Shown: positions 46,901 through 53,813, counted from the stretch's first letter. The stretch is 64,000 nt of DNA from Kitasatospora sp. NBC_01266 (GCF_036242395.1 NZ_CP108458.1:6386001-6450000); one strand, 5' to 3'. Notes: generated from the letters alone by a model not told the origin. Program-made: numbers and translations.

Positions 46901-48078
46901 GGTAACTGCACCTGGTCGGCGGCCAGCACCACGTCGCGCAGATGGAACATCAGCAGTCCGGCGACATGGTCCAGCGGCAGCCAGTTCACCGTGGTGTCCC
47001 CGGGTGCTGTGCCCTGCGCGACGGCGCCCGCCACGTACTCCAGGATGCCGCGGTGAGTGATCTGCACCGCCTTGGACCGGCCGGTGCTGCCGGAGGAGAG
47101 CTGCAGGATCGCCACCTCGCCGGGGTCCGCGGCGTGCTCGGTGGCGGGGGTGGGTGCGGGGGTGGCGCCGGCCGGGCGGTCGACGGCGATCACCCGCAGG
47201 CCGGGTGCCGGGTAGAGCTCCCCGAGACGGGCCAGCCCCGGTACCGCCGCGCCGGAGGCGAGCACCGGCGGCTCGGCCAGGGTCTGCCAGGCGTGCCAGA
47301 GCTTCTCCAGCACCGGGTTGCGCTGCCGGTAGTCCGGCGGACGGGCCACCGTGACCGGTTGCAGCCCACCGAGCAGGCAGGCCCACAGGGTGGGGAAGTA
47401 GTGCTCCGGCTCCGGGACTTGGAGGATCACCCGGTCACCGGCCCGCAGCCCGGCGGTGGACAGCTCGGCGAGTACGCCGCGGGCCCGGGCGAGCAGCTGA
47501 GGGTAGGTCAGCAGGATGTCGCCGCCGTCCGGCCGGACCAGGTGGAGGCCGCGCTCGGGGTGGCGGGCGGCGGCGTGCCGCAGTGCCTCGGCCAGCGTCC
47601 GGGGCGCGTTTGGCGCCGGAGCGGGCAGTGCGGCGCCGACCGTCTCCGCGCCGGCACCCTCGGGCACGGTCGGGGACTCCGGTGCGGTGGCGGGCCCGAC
47701 GGTCGTCACACTGTCGCCGAACGGCCGCCAGTGCGGGGTGAGTTCCCGCAGGTGGCGGCGGGCGGGGCCGGGCGCGGCCGGTGGGCGGTCGACCGCGGCG
47801 GCCAGGGCGGCCGGGTCGGGCTCGCCCTCGGGCGTGCGGGCGATGCCGTCCAGCAGGTGCAGTTCCGTGCTCGGGTCGACGTCCAGCAGGGCCGCGGCGG
47901 CCTGGCGGCGCAGCGCGGCGAAGTCGCCGGCGGCGGCGGGCACCAGGAAGGCCCGCAGCCCGGGGCGGCCGTCCGCACGCACGACGGGCAGCAGTGCGCA
48001 GTCGGCGAGCTCGGGGCGCAGCAGCAGCCGGGCCTCCAGGGTGCGCAGCCGGCTCGGGTCGAGTGCGGTGGAGCTCAT
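34903..48078 (-). CDS. Hybrid PKS-NRPS with aminotransferase and monooxygenase domains
   Basis: About 4390 residues. Order: acyl-AMP ligase (1-700; SSGSTGRSK near 330), ketoreductase (GGLGGVA near 985; Ser and Tyr of FSSMIG/SAAYAAAN near 1120-1131), ACP1 (Ser near 1287), KS (TACSTS near 1530; both catalytic His in EAHGTGTPLGD and NIGH), AT (GHSAGE near 1985; AFHS motif, malonyl type), ACP2 (LGADSL near 2312), class III aminotransferase (PLP Lys in YGKVLGGGYP near 2796), luciferase-like flavin monooxygenase (3010-3350), C (MHHIVIDTLS near 3494), A (pocket D-V-Q-H-I-G-H-A-V-K, weakly proline-like), PCP (GGHSL near 4343). Expected chemistry: load and reduce a keto acid, extend with malonate, convert the beta-keto to a beta-amine, hydroxylate the alpha carbon, then couple one amino acid. 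GTG at 48090 is an alternative start. No thioesterase. Confidence 0.94.
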   Translation of the reverse strand: MSSTALDPSRLRTLEARLLLRPELADCALLPVVRADGRPGLRAFLVPAAAGDFAALRRQAAAALLDVDPSTELHLLDGIARTPEGEPDPAALAAAVDRPPAAPGPARRHLRELTPHWRPFGDSVTTVGPATAPESPTVPEGAGAETVGAALPAPAPNAPRTLAEALRHAAARHPERGLHLVRPDGGDILLTYPQLLARARGVLAELSTAGLRAGDRVILQVPEPEHYFPTLWACLLGGLQPVTVARPPDYRQRNPVLEKLWHAWQTLAEPPVLASGAAVPGLARLGELYPAPGLRVIAVDRPAGATPAPTPATEHAADPGEVAILQLSSGSTGRSKAVQITHRGILEYVAGAVAQGTAPGDTTVNWLPLDHVAGLLMFHLRDVVLAADQVQLPTELVLADPLRWLDTLERYRAAHSWSPNFGFRLVAEAVRAAGPGRHWDLSALKSLINAGEQCTEAVLEEFLAATAPFGVRPDHLLLAWGMAETCTVITYKRYHEPGARQLVRTASLTGRLEPVDPATGERGTAFLSMGRPAPGARLRVTDDTGRVLPEHQSGRLQVNSGRVTPGYLNNPAANQEAFVGEGWFDTGDLAYLADGEVVLTGRRKEIIIVNGVHYFCHELEDVVATVEGVRSGHVAAFGVPDERTGTEQLVICYVPSDPDAPAPPVTAEVRELLAARRQPAPALLLPIPLAEFPRTTSGKIQRTALRGRLLDGGLDEQLVALDLAEANSRTLPDCVRELVWEPRPVPASPAVPADGAQPGSGILLLGPAGPGTLAEAVGAVLPQALVVAAPPTADPREWRAVLGADTPIDGLPKQVVYLWSATSDGPAGRHDEALLALLRALSELTAGRADGLELVTVSAGLHAVRAGELPQPRAALTAALTAGARVEQLVARARHLDLPGGAPVTEQAAALSALLSEPRPEPETAWRAGRPWVPRLAPPEPSAGHATSAASAVPNASTAPTAPTAEGCSLLTPGARYLVTGGLGGVAAELLPGLLRDHGCRLLIVGRTDPDAPTAEAAERRAALRRLASYGGQVDYRQADVTDRQRLAAVVTEAERDWQAPLDGVLHLAGSYRIAMLCDTGTDDWRAAVHAKTEGTDNLIELVRQRPGAQFVGFSSMIGLQDAVGSAAYAAANRYLESAAERLHRETGAPAWTISWGLWSEVGMNRGAAHERAAAEQGIAVLTAAQGRRLASLLLAAAPGRRYAGPDPAAPAARRRLLATAPRPVLEQAVPPPVGTPRATAAAPTGPATAELRRLVLDAFESVLDGPLDPGLPFTELGIGSLQLMRVHGALNAALPSPPAPTELFRHPTVDALIAHLGAAAAGAPPSPAGTATSTEHPAAPGTAGAPSTPGADRRIAVVGLALRFPGADTPEQYWQNIVDGVCSTTRFTEAELAAAGLRPEEYRHPDFVPVTGALPDIDHFDAEAFGISGAEAALMDPQQRLLLEICQQTLEDGGYGAPDPARRVGVFAGTGMTLYALRNYYQHTLAATADPAEPVAALQTAIGNQADFAATRVAYRLGLTGPAVGVQTACSTSLVAVHLAVQSLLSGDCDLALAGAAALHIPQAAGYRYQEGSILSPDGSCRAFDEQAAGTVGGNGVAAVLLKRLDRALADGDTVHGVVLASAVNNDGGRKVGYTAPSVDGQAAVVGRALDLAGVPAESIGYLEAHGTGTPLGDPIEVQALTQAFRARTTAAEFCALGSVKPNIGHLDTCSGMAGLIKALLVLRHGTVPPLLNLTRPNPALALAGSPFRLSAEGRAWPAGATPRRAGVSALGVGGTNAHVVLEQAPEATGRLARDDAPTVLPLSARTEEALTGLAAAVRERLAADPALAPGDLPLSLGGGRRALRHRLAVTGPDRAALLQGLDDHLAGRPVGAGRVRREAGRGELLPVLLLTGQGAQYRGMAAELYQAFPVFRAVLDECDRLHRETWGEPLLPLLLDAVPQGADDSWTTEAAQPALFAVQAAYLRLWQELGVRPAAVAGHSAGEYAAFHAAGALDLADGMFLTALRGRLMHRATEPGAMTAVLVGADRLAELADWLPGVELAVVNGAGQCVLAGSPRDVAAAEAVLAADGVTTERLAADRAFHSRLLTPMLDAFRDQLSRLRFRPLTVPLVSNLGGAVLAPGTVPTPEHFVRQTRETARFDQVLTAMDELGHELFLEIGPHRTLTGLGRRELPHRHFVAGARRGASPEQQFDTAAATLWAHGVPLDWTRFAAARAWPDGPARRVPLPTTAFQRRRHWFTAPARPTTEDAAMPQEPPQQTTPEAAAAAGPEQIAEQAVLRRVVEQTARQLGYDEASVNPEEAFFDLGADSLSMINMIRDLERAFQVRVSMRELFEAADTPARLAGLIAGRLEPAVLASLLPAAEPAVAPAPVETAVAPVQPAAPAVAAAEPATRPALPALPAPLATQAPAPLTPPALAPASDSTALIDRQLTLLGQFSDLMRDQLGLLAGTAPVLPQPATPAALPPAAIPAALPAAAAPQSPTAQQPPAAPQVHGPRVSVSRDSGMAAGGLTTEQRAHVDELVARFTARTAASKEVTRRHRRTLADSRAVVGFRSSTKEMLYPIAARRARGARLEDVDGNSYVDITMGFGVLLFGHDPEFVSEAVREHLAHGLRLGPRGPETGEAAELLAELTGTERVAFANSGTEANAGAIRLARAYTGRDKIVMFEGSYHGHFDHTLGRTLGHGPDRETVPVSIGIPGSAVADLVVLRYGDPESLRVIDELGDRIAAVLVEPVQSRHPGRQPAEFVRELRQLTTRHGIVLVFDQMLTGFRPHLRGAEGFWGVTPDMSTYGKVLGGGYPIGAIAGRADILDGIDGGHWEYGDDSYPPKDTTFFGGTYIQHPLAMTAAGAVLRHLKAAGPGLQERLNARTEELAGALNGFFEEEEFPLRLAHFGSLFRFEPRADMELLFPHLLTRGVYVWEWRNFFLSTAHTDADLEFVIDAVRESLRDLRRGGFFPASPGVRPPAPRPAAPEAAALASTTATDSATDTESATASRSYRPISDPQRPVDFSLYFFGDYPLDSPDDEKYRIVLESARFADRHDFHALWLPERHFHSFGGIFPNPSVLAAALARETERIRLNAGCAVLPLHHPVRVAEEWSVVDNLSGGRVGLGCASGWHPNDFLFFPERYGSHKELMHQQIDTVRALWRGEPYQGRNGNGEPIEVTLHPRPLQQQPPMFTAIVGNPDSFREAARHDLGVITNLMTQDIPQLAENIALYRRTRAEHGLDPEAGRVVVLVHTYLGTDLATAREQAYRPFCTYLRSSLSLFGQMANSLGLTLDYQNAQEDDLEYVLERAYERYCASRALIGTPDSTQQVLSELRAAGADEIACFIDFGLSPELVAAGLPQIDALRRAARRGAPLSYAQQRMWFLHRMLPDCGQYNEVKAIELDGPLDPHLLDTALRGLIERHVALRTVFRERDGEPYQELLPPTDGPVLERVAAHGRDAGAAVAELVAAEGAHRFDLAEGPLFRARLLEHAADRRVLVLSMHHIVIDTLSTVVITRELGELYRAAQQQRAARLPVLATGPAAEAARERAKVAAGGYADSLAYWRKVLGGELPVLALPTDRPRPAVPDGRGRAFVRRLPAELSAQLRELARSRRSTLFMVLLTGFAGVLQRFAGQDEIVLGTPVANRAEETQELVGFFVNSLALRLDLSGEPAFAEALDRVRATALDAYEHQELPFEVLVQELNPQRDTSRNPLFQVLVEFENHAVFELDLPGVTARPLDEVVDRSAFDLTLFLTNLPDGIRCHLEYAEALFDRATVDRLFDAFELLLAAAVADPARPLAELTAGPADAALECGPALAQPPAHPLAAVAAVASEQPQAVAVLGADGTATDYQELAARVAELAGRLLAAGVREGDRVGVLLPRSVDQVAALLAVLRLGAVHVPIDPLQGPERCRLIAADSAPAVLLTRSDADLMGLDLPTVLTDAPADTNRTADSKVELPALPVPSAEAPAYLLYTSGSTGRPKGVLMHTQGLAALVAWNVAEHPAARTLQYASCGFDVSVQEVLTTLAGGGTLLLIEEETRYDVRALAAVVRATRAERLHLPYTPLAALVEAFGEEPVPDLRELIQGGEQLLLTAGLRAFLARNPGCRLVNHYGPTEAHAVTAGVIAPDGPDHAPIGRPVPGSRIVLLDPAGRRVPVGAVGEIQLLGLQVGTGYPGRPQETAAAFADSPEGRRYRTGDLGRWRPDGTLEYLGRADRQVKVRGYRVEPGEVEAVLRTVPGVRGAAVTARRTEAGTVLAGYVQCEPADLPRVRDQLADLLPHHMVPALWATVAALPFTAHGKLDAAALPEPLAPGADQEAAAPATELERTVQLLWERELGCPAGVETSFFDLGGHSLAATRLLNRVREATGLRIGVLDFFRRPTIRAMAAHRPEPQDQPTPAFEEGTL

Positions 48079-48207
48079 CAGGTTCGGCACCTTCCGGATC
48101 GGTGCGGGGCGCGGTTGTGGTCGCGCCGGGCAGGGACAGGTGAGGTCGTCGGGTGTGGCCCCCGCGGCGTCCAGCTGGCGGCGTGTCGGATCTCGCCCAC
48201 GGGTGCT

Positions 48208-48271
48208 GTCAGTGCTCAGTGCTCAGCGGTCAGCGGTCAGCGGTCAGCGGTCGGCGGTCAGCGGTCAGCGG
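48208..48271. repeat. Tandem heptamer repeat
   Basis: About nine copies of GGTCAGC or close variants (some GCTCAGT) between the MFS stop and the PKS-NRPS start. Such slippage-prone repeats can change spacing in a leader. The rest of the 226-bp gap holds no gene. Confidence 0.85.
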
Positions 48272-48304
48272 AACGGTGATCAGGGGTCAGTGGGCAGGCG
48301 CGGG

Positions 48305-49576
48305 TCAGCGCCGGCGGGCGCGGGTGACCAGTAGCAGGAAGCAGAGCGCGAGCCCGATCGGGACCGCGTGCGAGACGCCGACCACGGTCAGCGGGCTGAA
48401 GACCGCCAGCAGTGCGGCGCTGAGCAGCATCCCGCTGCCCATGCCGACGCTCTCGGCGGTCGCCAGCAAGCCGAAGGCCTGGCCGCGGTGCTCGTCGGCC
48501 AGTGACTGGATCCGGGTGGTGTAGGAGATCTCGGTGAAGCCGTCGCCGAGTCCGGCGCCGATCGCGACCAGCAGGAAGAGCGGAGTGGGCAGCCCGGTGA
48601 AGACGAGGATGAAGCAGCTGGACATCAGGCAGGTGCCCAGTGCGAAGGCGCGCTCGCCGGGTTCGATGCCGCGGCGCAGCAGCACCCGGCTGACCAACTG
48701 CTGGGCGCCGAGGTTGCCGACCGCCCAGGTGGCCCAGAACATGCCCAGCACGGCGGCCGGGTTGCCGGGGGAGGAGTGGTTGGCGAAGACCGGCAGGCTG
48801 ATGTTGTGCGCGGCCGAGCCGAAGGCGTCCACCAACCGGATGGCCACCATGGCGCCGACCACCGGCGCTGCCCGCAGCACGGCCAGCGCCTGCCAGCGGC
48901 CGGCCGCGCCGTTCCGGCGCCGCCCCGAGGTCTTGCCCGCGTCCCCCGTGTCCCCCGCGTCGCCCGGCCGCTCGGCCCGCGTGGGCAGCGGCAGCCGGAG
49001 CACCACCGCCGCGAAGACCACGAAGCTCGCCGCGTCGGTGAGCAGGGCCGCGCGGAACCCGGCCCAGGCCACCAGCACGCCGGCGGAGGCGAAACCGAGC
49101 ACCATGGCGGTCGAACGGCCGGTCGCCAGAAGGCTGTTGGCCCGGGCCCGGCGCTGCGCGCCGACCATCTCGGGGATGCTGGTGCGGAACGCGACCGCAG
49201 ACACCGCGGCAGCTCCGCCGAGGACCAGGGCCAGCGGGTAGAGCACGGGGATGCGGGCCGGTGCGGGTGCCAGCGCCACCACCACCAGCGCCAGGGCCTG
49301 GGCCAGGGCGCAGCCCGTCATCAGCCGCCGCCGGTCCAGGCGGGCGACCAGTGAGCCGGCCACCAGTCCACCGCCGAAGCCGCCGGCCAGCCGCAGGATC
49401 AAGTACCCGGCTGTGCCAAGGGCGTTGCCGGATGCCTGGTAGGCGAAGAGGCTCAGTGCCACCAGGTCGAGCTGGCTGCCGTAGGTGGACAGCGCATCGC
49501 CCACGGCCAGCCGGTAGAACGCCCGGGGCATCGTGGCCGCCGTGAGCGGTGGGGCGTGCTGCGCGGTGTTCGGCAT
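48305..49576 (-). CDS. MFS transporter, macrolide-efflux type
   Basis: 423-residue major facilitator protein with about 12 hydrophobic segments, LVARLDRRRLM as the loop 2-3 motif and a charged, Gly-rich central loop near residue 205. The arrangement resembles MefA/enterobactin-exporter type proteins. 226 bp upstream of the PKS-NRPS on the same strand, so export of its product is likely. ATG at 49576 follows GGGGGAG. Confidence 0.88.
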   Translation of the reverse strand: MPNTAQHAPPLTAATMPRAFYRLAVGDALSTYGSQLDLVALSLFAYQASGNALGTAGYLILRLAGGFGGGLVAGSLVARLDRRRLMTGCALAQALALVVVALAPAPARIPVLYPLALVLGGAAAVSAVAFRTSIPEMVGAQRRARANSLLATGRSTAMVLGFASAGVLVAWAGFRAALLTDAASFVVFAAVVLRLPLPTRAERPGDAGDTGDAGKTSGRRRNGAAGRWQALAVLRAAPVVGAMVAIRLVDAFGSAAHNISLPVFANHSSPGNPAAVLGMFWATWAVGNLGAQQLVSRVLLRRGIEPGERAFALGTCLMSSCFILVFTGLPTPLFLLVAIGAGLGDGFTEISYTTRIQSLADEHRGQAFGLLATAESVGMGSGMLLSAALLAVFSPLTVVGVSHAVPIGLALCFLLLVTRARRR

Positions 49577-49954
49577 TGCTCCCCCCGCTCGCCATGTGAC
49601 AGTTCAGTGTGACATTGCACAGCAACTCTAAGGGGCTACCTGACGGTAGATCAATATCCTTCCGGCCGACGCTCCGTGCTCCGTCCGCGCTCCGTCCGTA
49701 CTCGCCGTAACGGCTTGACGGGGGCTCTCGAGCGCTCCTACTGTCAAAGGCGTTGCGCCCGGTGCTGCTGCGACGCAGGAGTCGCGCCGTCGTCACCGGT
49801 CATTGACGGGTCGGCAGTTGTCCCCGCGCACCCGTTCCCCTCCCTCCATCGATCGCCGGGCCGGCTGTTGGCACTGCCGCGCCGCGATCGTCCGTGCCCC
49901 GCCAGCCGGCCGCCTCCGCACGGCCGCAGCCACCCTGACTGGGAGTCCGGCACC
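49577..49954. promoter_or_regulatory. Divergent promoter region of the hybrid cluster
   Basis: 378 bp between the leftward exporter/PKS-NRPS genes and the rightward dioxygenase/dehydrogenase genes. The AT-richest part is about 49590-49660. It must contain both promoters. No clear operator palindrome was seen. Confidence 0.45.
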
Positions 49955-50818
49955 ATGCTCACCTCGACCGACGTCGACCGTTACCGGCGGGACGGACTGC
50001 TCGTCCTGCCCGCCCTGTTCACGCCCACGGAGATCGCGGCCCTGCGCGACGCGTACGACCGGGACACCCGTGTCCCCGGTGACCACCGCATCGTCGAAGC
50101 CGACAGCATGACGGCCGCTTCCGCTTCCGACTCCGACTCCGCCGGCGCCTCAACCGCCGACGCCGACGCGACGCCGGCCGACAAGGTGCGCGCGCTCTAC
50201 GCCTCCCACCTGCGCCAGCCCGAGTTCGCCGCCCTGGTCCGCGCACCGCGCCTGGTGCGGGCGGCCCGCCAACTGCTCGGCCCCGAGCTCTACCTCTACC
50301 AGTTCAAGATCAACGCCAAGCCGGCCGGCGGCGGTGACGGCTGGGCCTGGCACCAGGACTACGTGGCCTGGCGGATCGCCGACCTGCTGCGCACCGCCGA
50401 GTTGGTCAGCGCCGTACTGTTCCTGGACGAGGTCACCGCCGACAACGGCCCGATCGCCTTCGTCCCCGGCTCGCACACCGACGGCCTGGTCCGCGCCGAC
50501 CGGGGCGAGCAGGAGCGCTCCAGCCAGCATCTGGACCCGGACGACATCGCCGTGCCGCCCGCGCTGCTCGACCGGTTGGTCGCCCGCCGGGGTGTCACCG
50601 CGCCCACCGGTGCGGCGGGGACGGTGGTCTTCTTCCATCCGGAACTCGTCCACGGCTCCTCGCCCAACAACTCGACCGCCGGGCGGCGGGTCGCCATCGC
50701 GACCTACAACAGTGTCCACAACACGCCGTTGGGCGAGCCGCGCGCGGAGTACCTGGTCTGCCGGGACACCCGCCCGCTGCCGGTCGAGGACGACCTGCCG
50801 ATCATCGCCGCAGTCTGA
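49955..50818 (+). CDS. Phytanoyl-CoA dioxygenase family Fe(II)/2-oxoglutarate hydroxylase
   Basis: 287 residues. The iron ligands are visible as WHQDY (His and Asp near 132) and VHGSSPNNS (second His near 233), with the 2-oxoglutarate Arg in RRVAIATYN. The pattern HQDYVAW...NGPIAFVPGSH is like EctD-type amino-acid hydroxylases. An Ala/Ser/Asp-rich low-complexity insert lies at about 50-72. ATG at 49955 follows GGGAG. Next to the assembly line it probably hydroxylates a precursor amino acid or the finished product. Confidence 0.88.
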   Translation: MLTSTDVDRYRRDGLLVLPALFTPTEIAALRDAYDRDTRVPGDHRIVEADSMTAASASDSDSAGASTADADATPADKVRALYASHLRQPEFAALVRAPRLVRAARQLLGPELYLYQFKINAKPAGGGDGWAWHQDYVAWRIADLLRTAELVSAVLFLDEVTADNGPIAFVPGSHTDGLVRADRGEQERSSQHLDPDDIAVPPALLDRLVARRGVTAPTGAAGTVVFFHPELVHGSSPNNSTAGRRVAIATYNSVHNTPLGEPRAEYLVCRDTRPLPVEDDLPIIAAV

Positions 50819-50906
50819 CGTATCGTCAGCTCGCCAGCGCATTCGATCAGTTGCCCGTTGATGCCGGGCCCGCCCGGCTCGCCCTGCCACCTCGGAAGGA
50901 AACGCC

Positions 50907-52004
50907 GTGACCACAGCCCGTGCGGTCGTCCTGCGGGACTTCGCCACTCCGCCCGCCGTCGCCTCGTTCGAGCTGCCGCCCGCACCGGCCGACGGCCTGA
51001 CGGTGGCCTGCCGGTACGGGGGAATCTGCGGCACCGACCTGCACCTGGCCCAGGGCCACCTGCCGGTGCCGGTCCCGCTGGTCCTCGGCCACGAAGGGCT
51101 CGGCACGGTCCACGAACTCGGCCCCGGCACCACTCAGGACAGCGACGGCGCCCCGCTGGCGGTCGGGGACACCGTGATGTGGGCGTCCTCGATCGCCTGC
51201 GGCGAGTGCCACTCCTGCCGCACCTTGCGCGAGCCGACGCTCTGCGCGCGGCGCCAGACCTACGGCGTCAACCGCCCCACCAGCGAGGCCTCGCCGCTGC
51301 GCGGCTCGTGGGCGCAGTACATCACCCTGGAGCCCCGGACCGCCGTCTTCCGGCTGGCGCCGGGGACCGATCCGGTCGCGGCGATGGCCCTCGCCTGCGC
51401 CGGGCCCACGATGATCCACGCCCTCTGGGAGCGCCGCCCGGTCCGGCTCGGCGAGACGGTGGTGGTCCAGGGCAGCGGCCCGGTCGGCCTGGCGGCCGCC
51501 TGCCTGGCGCAACTGGCCGGCGCCCGGGTCCTGCTGGTCGGCGGCCCGGCCTCCCGATTGGCCGCCGCCCGCGCGGCCGGCATCGCCGACGAGTACATCG
51601 ACACCGTGGAGACCGGCACCCCCGAGCAGGCGCTCGCGCGGGTGCTGGAACTGACCGGAGGACTGGGCGCGGACCTGGTGATCGAGTGCGCCGGGGTACC
51701 AGTCGCCGTCGAGCAGGGCACCCGGATGGCCCGGCGCGGCGGCTCCTACCTGATCGTCGGCCAGTACACGGACAGCGGCAGCACCTCGTTCAACCCGCAC
51801 CAGATCGTCCACCGCCAGCTCGACCTGGTCGGCTCCTGGGCCTTCACCGGCGCCCACCTCGGCGCGTACATCCGCCTGCTGCCCCAGCTGCTCGCCCGCT
51901 TCGACCTGGCCTCCCTGGTGACCACCTTCCCGCTCGACCAGGTCGGCACCGCGATGGGCGAGGCGAGCCGGGGCACCGCCCTCAAGGCGGTGCTGGCCTG
52001 CTGA
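50907..52004 (+). CDS. Zinc-binding alcohol dehydrogenase
   Basis: 365-residue MDR-family protein. Catalytic zinc ligands GGICGTD and GHEGLG, structural-zinc cysteines CGECHSC...LC near 98-113, and NAD(P) motif GSGPVGLAAA near 190. Oxidises an alcohol or reduces a ketone/aldehyde. 88 bp after the dioxygenase in the same direction, so the two may act in sequence on the same precursor. Closest in feel to sorbitol/threonine dehydrogenase-like enzymes; the substrate is unknown. The start GTGACC lies nearby, but ATG/GTG choice at 50907 with GGAAGG upstream is good. Confidence 0.9.
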   Translation: MTTARAVVLRDFATPPAVASFELPPAPADGLTVACRYGGICGTDLHLAQGHLPVPVPLVLGHEGLGTVHELGPGTTQDSDGAPLAVGDTVMWASSIACGECHSCRTLREPTLCARRQTYGVNRPTSEASPLRGSWAQYITLEPRTAVFRLAPGTDPVAAMALACAGPTMIHALWERRPVRLGETVVVQGSGPVGLAAACLAQLAGARVLLVGGPASRLAAARAAGIADEYIDTVETGTPEQALARVLELTGGLGADLVIECAGVPVAVEQGTRMARRGGSYLIVGQYTDSGSTSFNPHQIVHRQLDLVGSWAFTGAHLGAYIRLLPQLLARFDLASLVTTFPLDQVGTAMGEASRGTALKAVLAC

Positions 52005-52016
52005 TCCGCCGGCGCG

Positions 52017-53561
52017 TCAGACGGCCGGCTTCTGGACGGAGCCCGGCTTGCCGGCCAGGAGCGCCGTGATCTCATCGGCGAGGTGCGGGCCGAGCTCGCC
52101 CCAGCCGTCCTTGTAGCCGTAGACGCCGGCCAGGGTGCGGGCCTCGTAGTCGCCGTTCATGATCTCGATGTCGTTGGCGGTGATGAGCGCCGGGTGGGCG
52201 ACACCGACCGCCGCCGAGACCTTGATCAGCTCCCGGCGCAGGGTGCGCAGGTAGACGGCCGCCCGGGTGGCCTTCGAGGTCGGGTCGAGGCCGCGAGCCA
52301 GCCACGGGTTCTGGGTCGCGATGCCGGTGGGGCACTTGTCGGTGTGGCACTTCTGCGACTGGATGCAGCCGATGGACAGCATCGCCTCGCGGGCCACGTT
52401 GACCATGTCGGCGCCCAGGGCGAAGGCGACCATGGCGTTCTCGGGCAGGCCGAGCTTGCCGGAGCCGATGAAGGTCAGGTCGTCGGTCAGCCCCAGCTCG
52501 GCGAAGGTGCCGTAGACCCGGGAGAAGCCCATCCGGAACGGCAGCGACACCGAGTCGGTGAAGATCAGCGGCGCCGCTCCGGTGCCGCCCTCGCCGCCGT
52601 CGACGGTCACGAAGTCGACACCACGGTCACCCCGCGCCATCAGCGTGGCCAGCTCCTGCCAGAAGCCCATCTCGCCCACCGCGCTCTTGATCCCGACCGG
52701 CAGACCGGTCTCGGTGGCGAGCAACTCGACGAAGTCGAGCATCGAGTCGACGTCGCTGAACGCGGTGTGCCGCGACGGGGAGGCGCAGTCCTTGCCGACC
52801 GGGATGCCCCGGATCTCGGCGATCTCCGGGGTCACCTTCGCGCCCGGCAGCATCCCGCCCAGCCCCGGCTTGGCGCCCTGGGAGAGCTTGATCTCTATCG
52901 CCTTGACCGGGGCGCCGGCGACCACGTCCTTGAGCTTGTCGAGGCTGAAGGTGCCGTCCTCGTTGCGGCAGCCGAAGTACGCCGTGCCGATCTGGAGCAC
53001 GACGTCGCCGCCGTTGCGGTGGTACGGCGAGAGGCCGCCCTCACCCGTGTTGTGCATCGTGCCCGCCAGCGCCGCCCCCTGGTTGAGCGCCGTGATGGCC
53101 GCGCCGGAGAGCGATCCGAAGCTCATCGCCGAGATGTTCACCACGCTCGCCGGCCGGAACGCCTTGGCGCGCCCGCGCGGCCCGCCCAGCACCTTGGCCG
53201 AGGGCAGCGGGGCCTGCGGGTCGTGCGCGTCGGGCAGCGGGCCGGCGAAGGTGCGCTGCTTCAGGTAGGCGTGCCCCTGCACGTGCTCGACGTCGACGTC
53301 GGTGCCGAACCCGAAGTAGTTGTTCTCCTCCTTCGCCGACGCGTAGATCCAGGTGCGCTGGTCACGACTGAACGGGCGCTCCTCCTCGTTGGAGGTCACG
53401 ATGTACTGCCGCAGCTCCGGCCCGATCGCCTCCAGCAGGTACCGGGCGTGCCCGATCACCGGGAAGTTCCGGAGCAGTGCGTGCCTCTTCTGGATGAGGT
53501 CGCGGGCAGCCAGAAGCGCCAACGCCGTTGCGGCGGCCGCGCCGATCTTCCGGGCGTGCAT
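52017..53561 (-). CDS. FMN-binding glutamate synthase-like protein
   Basis: 514 residues. Hydrophobic N-terminal anchor (about 8-22), then a TIM-barrel FMN domain like the large subunit of glutamate synthase: MSFGSLSGAAITALNQGA, GEGGLSPYH, IEIKLSQGAKPGLGG, DGGEGGTGAAP, and the CIQSQKCHTDKCPTGIATQ iron-sulfur/FMN region. These one-domain proteins lack the glutaminase half and their substrate is unclear. ATG at 53561 follows AGGAGGAAC; the longer frame is not used. Confidence 0.92.
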   Translation of the reverse strand: MHARKIGAAAATALALLAARDLIQKRHALLRNFPVIGHARYLLEAIGPELRQYIVTSNEEERPFSRDQRTWIYASAKEENNYFGFGTDVDVEHVQGHAYLKQRTFAGPLPDAHDPQAPLPSAKVLGGPRGRAKAFRPASVVNISAMSFGSLSGAAITALNQGAALAGTMHNTGEGGLSPYHRNGGDVVLQIGTAYFGCRNEDGTFSLDKLKDVVAGAPVKAIEIKLSQGAKPGLGGMLPGAKVTPEIAEIRGIPVGKDCASPSRHTAFSDVDSMLDFVELLATETGLPVGIKSAVGEMGFWQELATLMARGDRGVDFVTVDGGEGGTGAAPLIFTDSVSLPFRMGFSRVYGTFAELGLTDDLTFIGSGKLGLPENAMVAFALGADMVNVAREAMLSIGCIQSQKCHTDKCPTGIATQNPWLARGLDPTSKATRAAVYLRTLRRELIKVSAAVGVAHPALITANDIEIMNGDYEARTLAGVYGYKDGWGELGPHLADEITALLAGKPGSVQKPAV

Positions 53562-53813
53562 GAACGTTCCTCCTCGGTGCACGACTCCATCGCCGTGCGG
53601 CGGAGTCGTGGTGTCGTGTTGCGCGTTGGACGGCGGGCACACGACCAGGCGGGCATCAGCGTCCGTCGAAGAATTCGAGATGATAGTAGGAGGCCACGCG
53701 GACCGGCATGTGGTCAGGGGCTGGTTCGGGGTTGGTCCGGGGTTCGCCTGATGGGGGAAGCGCTCCCGGACGGCCCGGCTGACACCGCTACCGCAGACCG
53801 TCACCGCAGACCG

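Noticed and set aside
34957..46905. Very long rightward open frames (up to 1620 codons) opposite the PKS-NRPS
   Set aside because: Same effect: composition follows the reverse complement of the PKS domains and no start has a ribosome site.
48208..48271. Possible CRISPR array
   Set aside because: Units are 7 bp, contiguous, without spacers.
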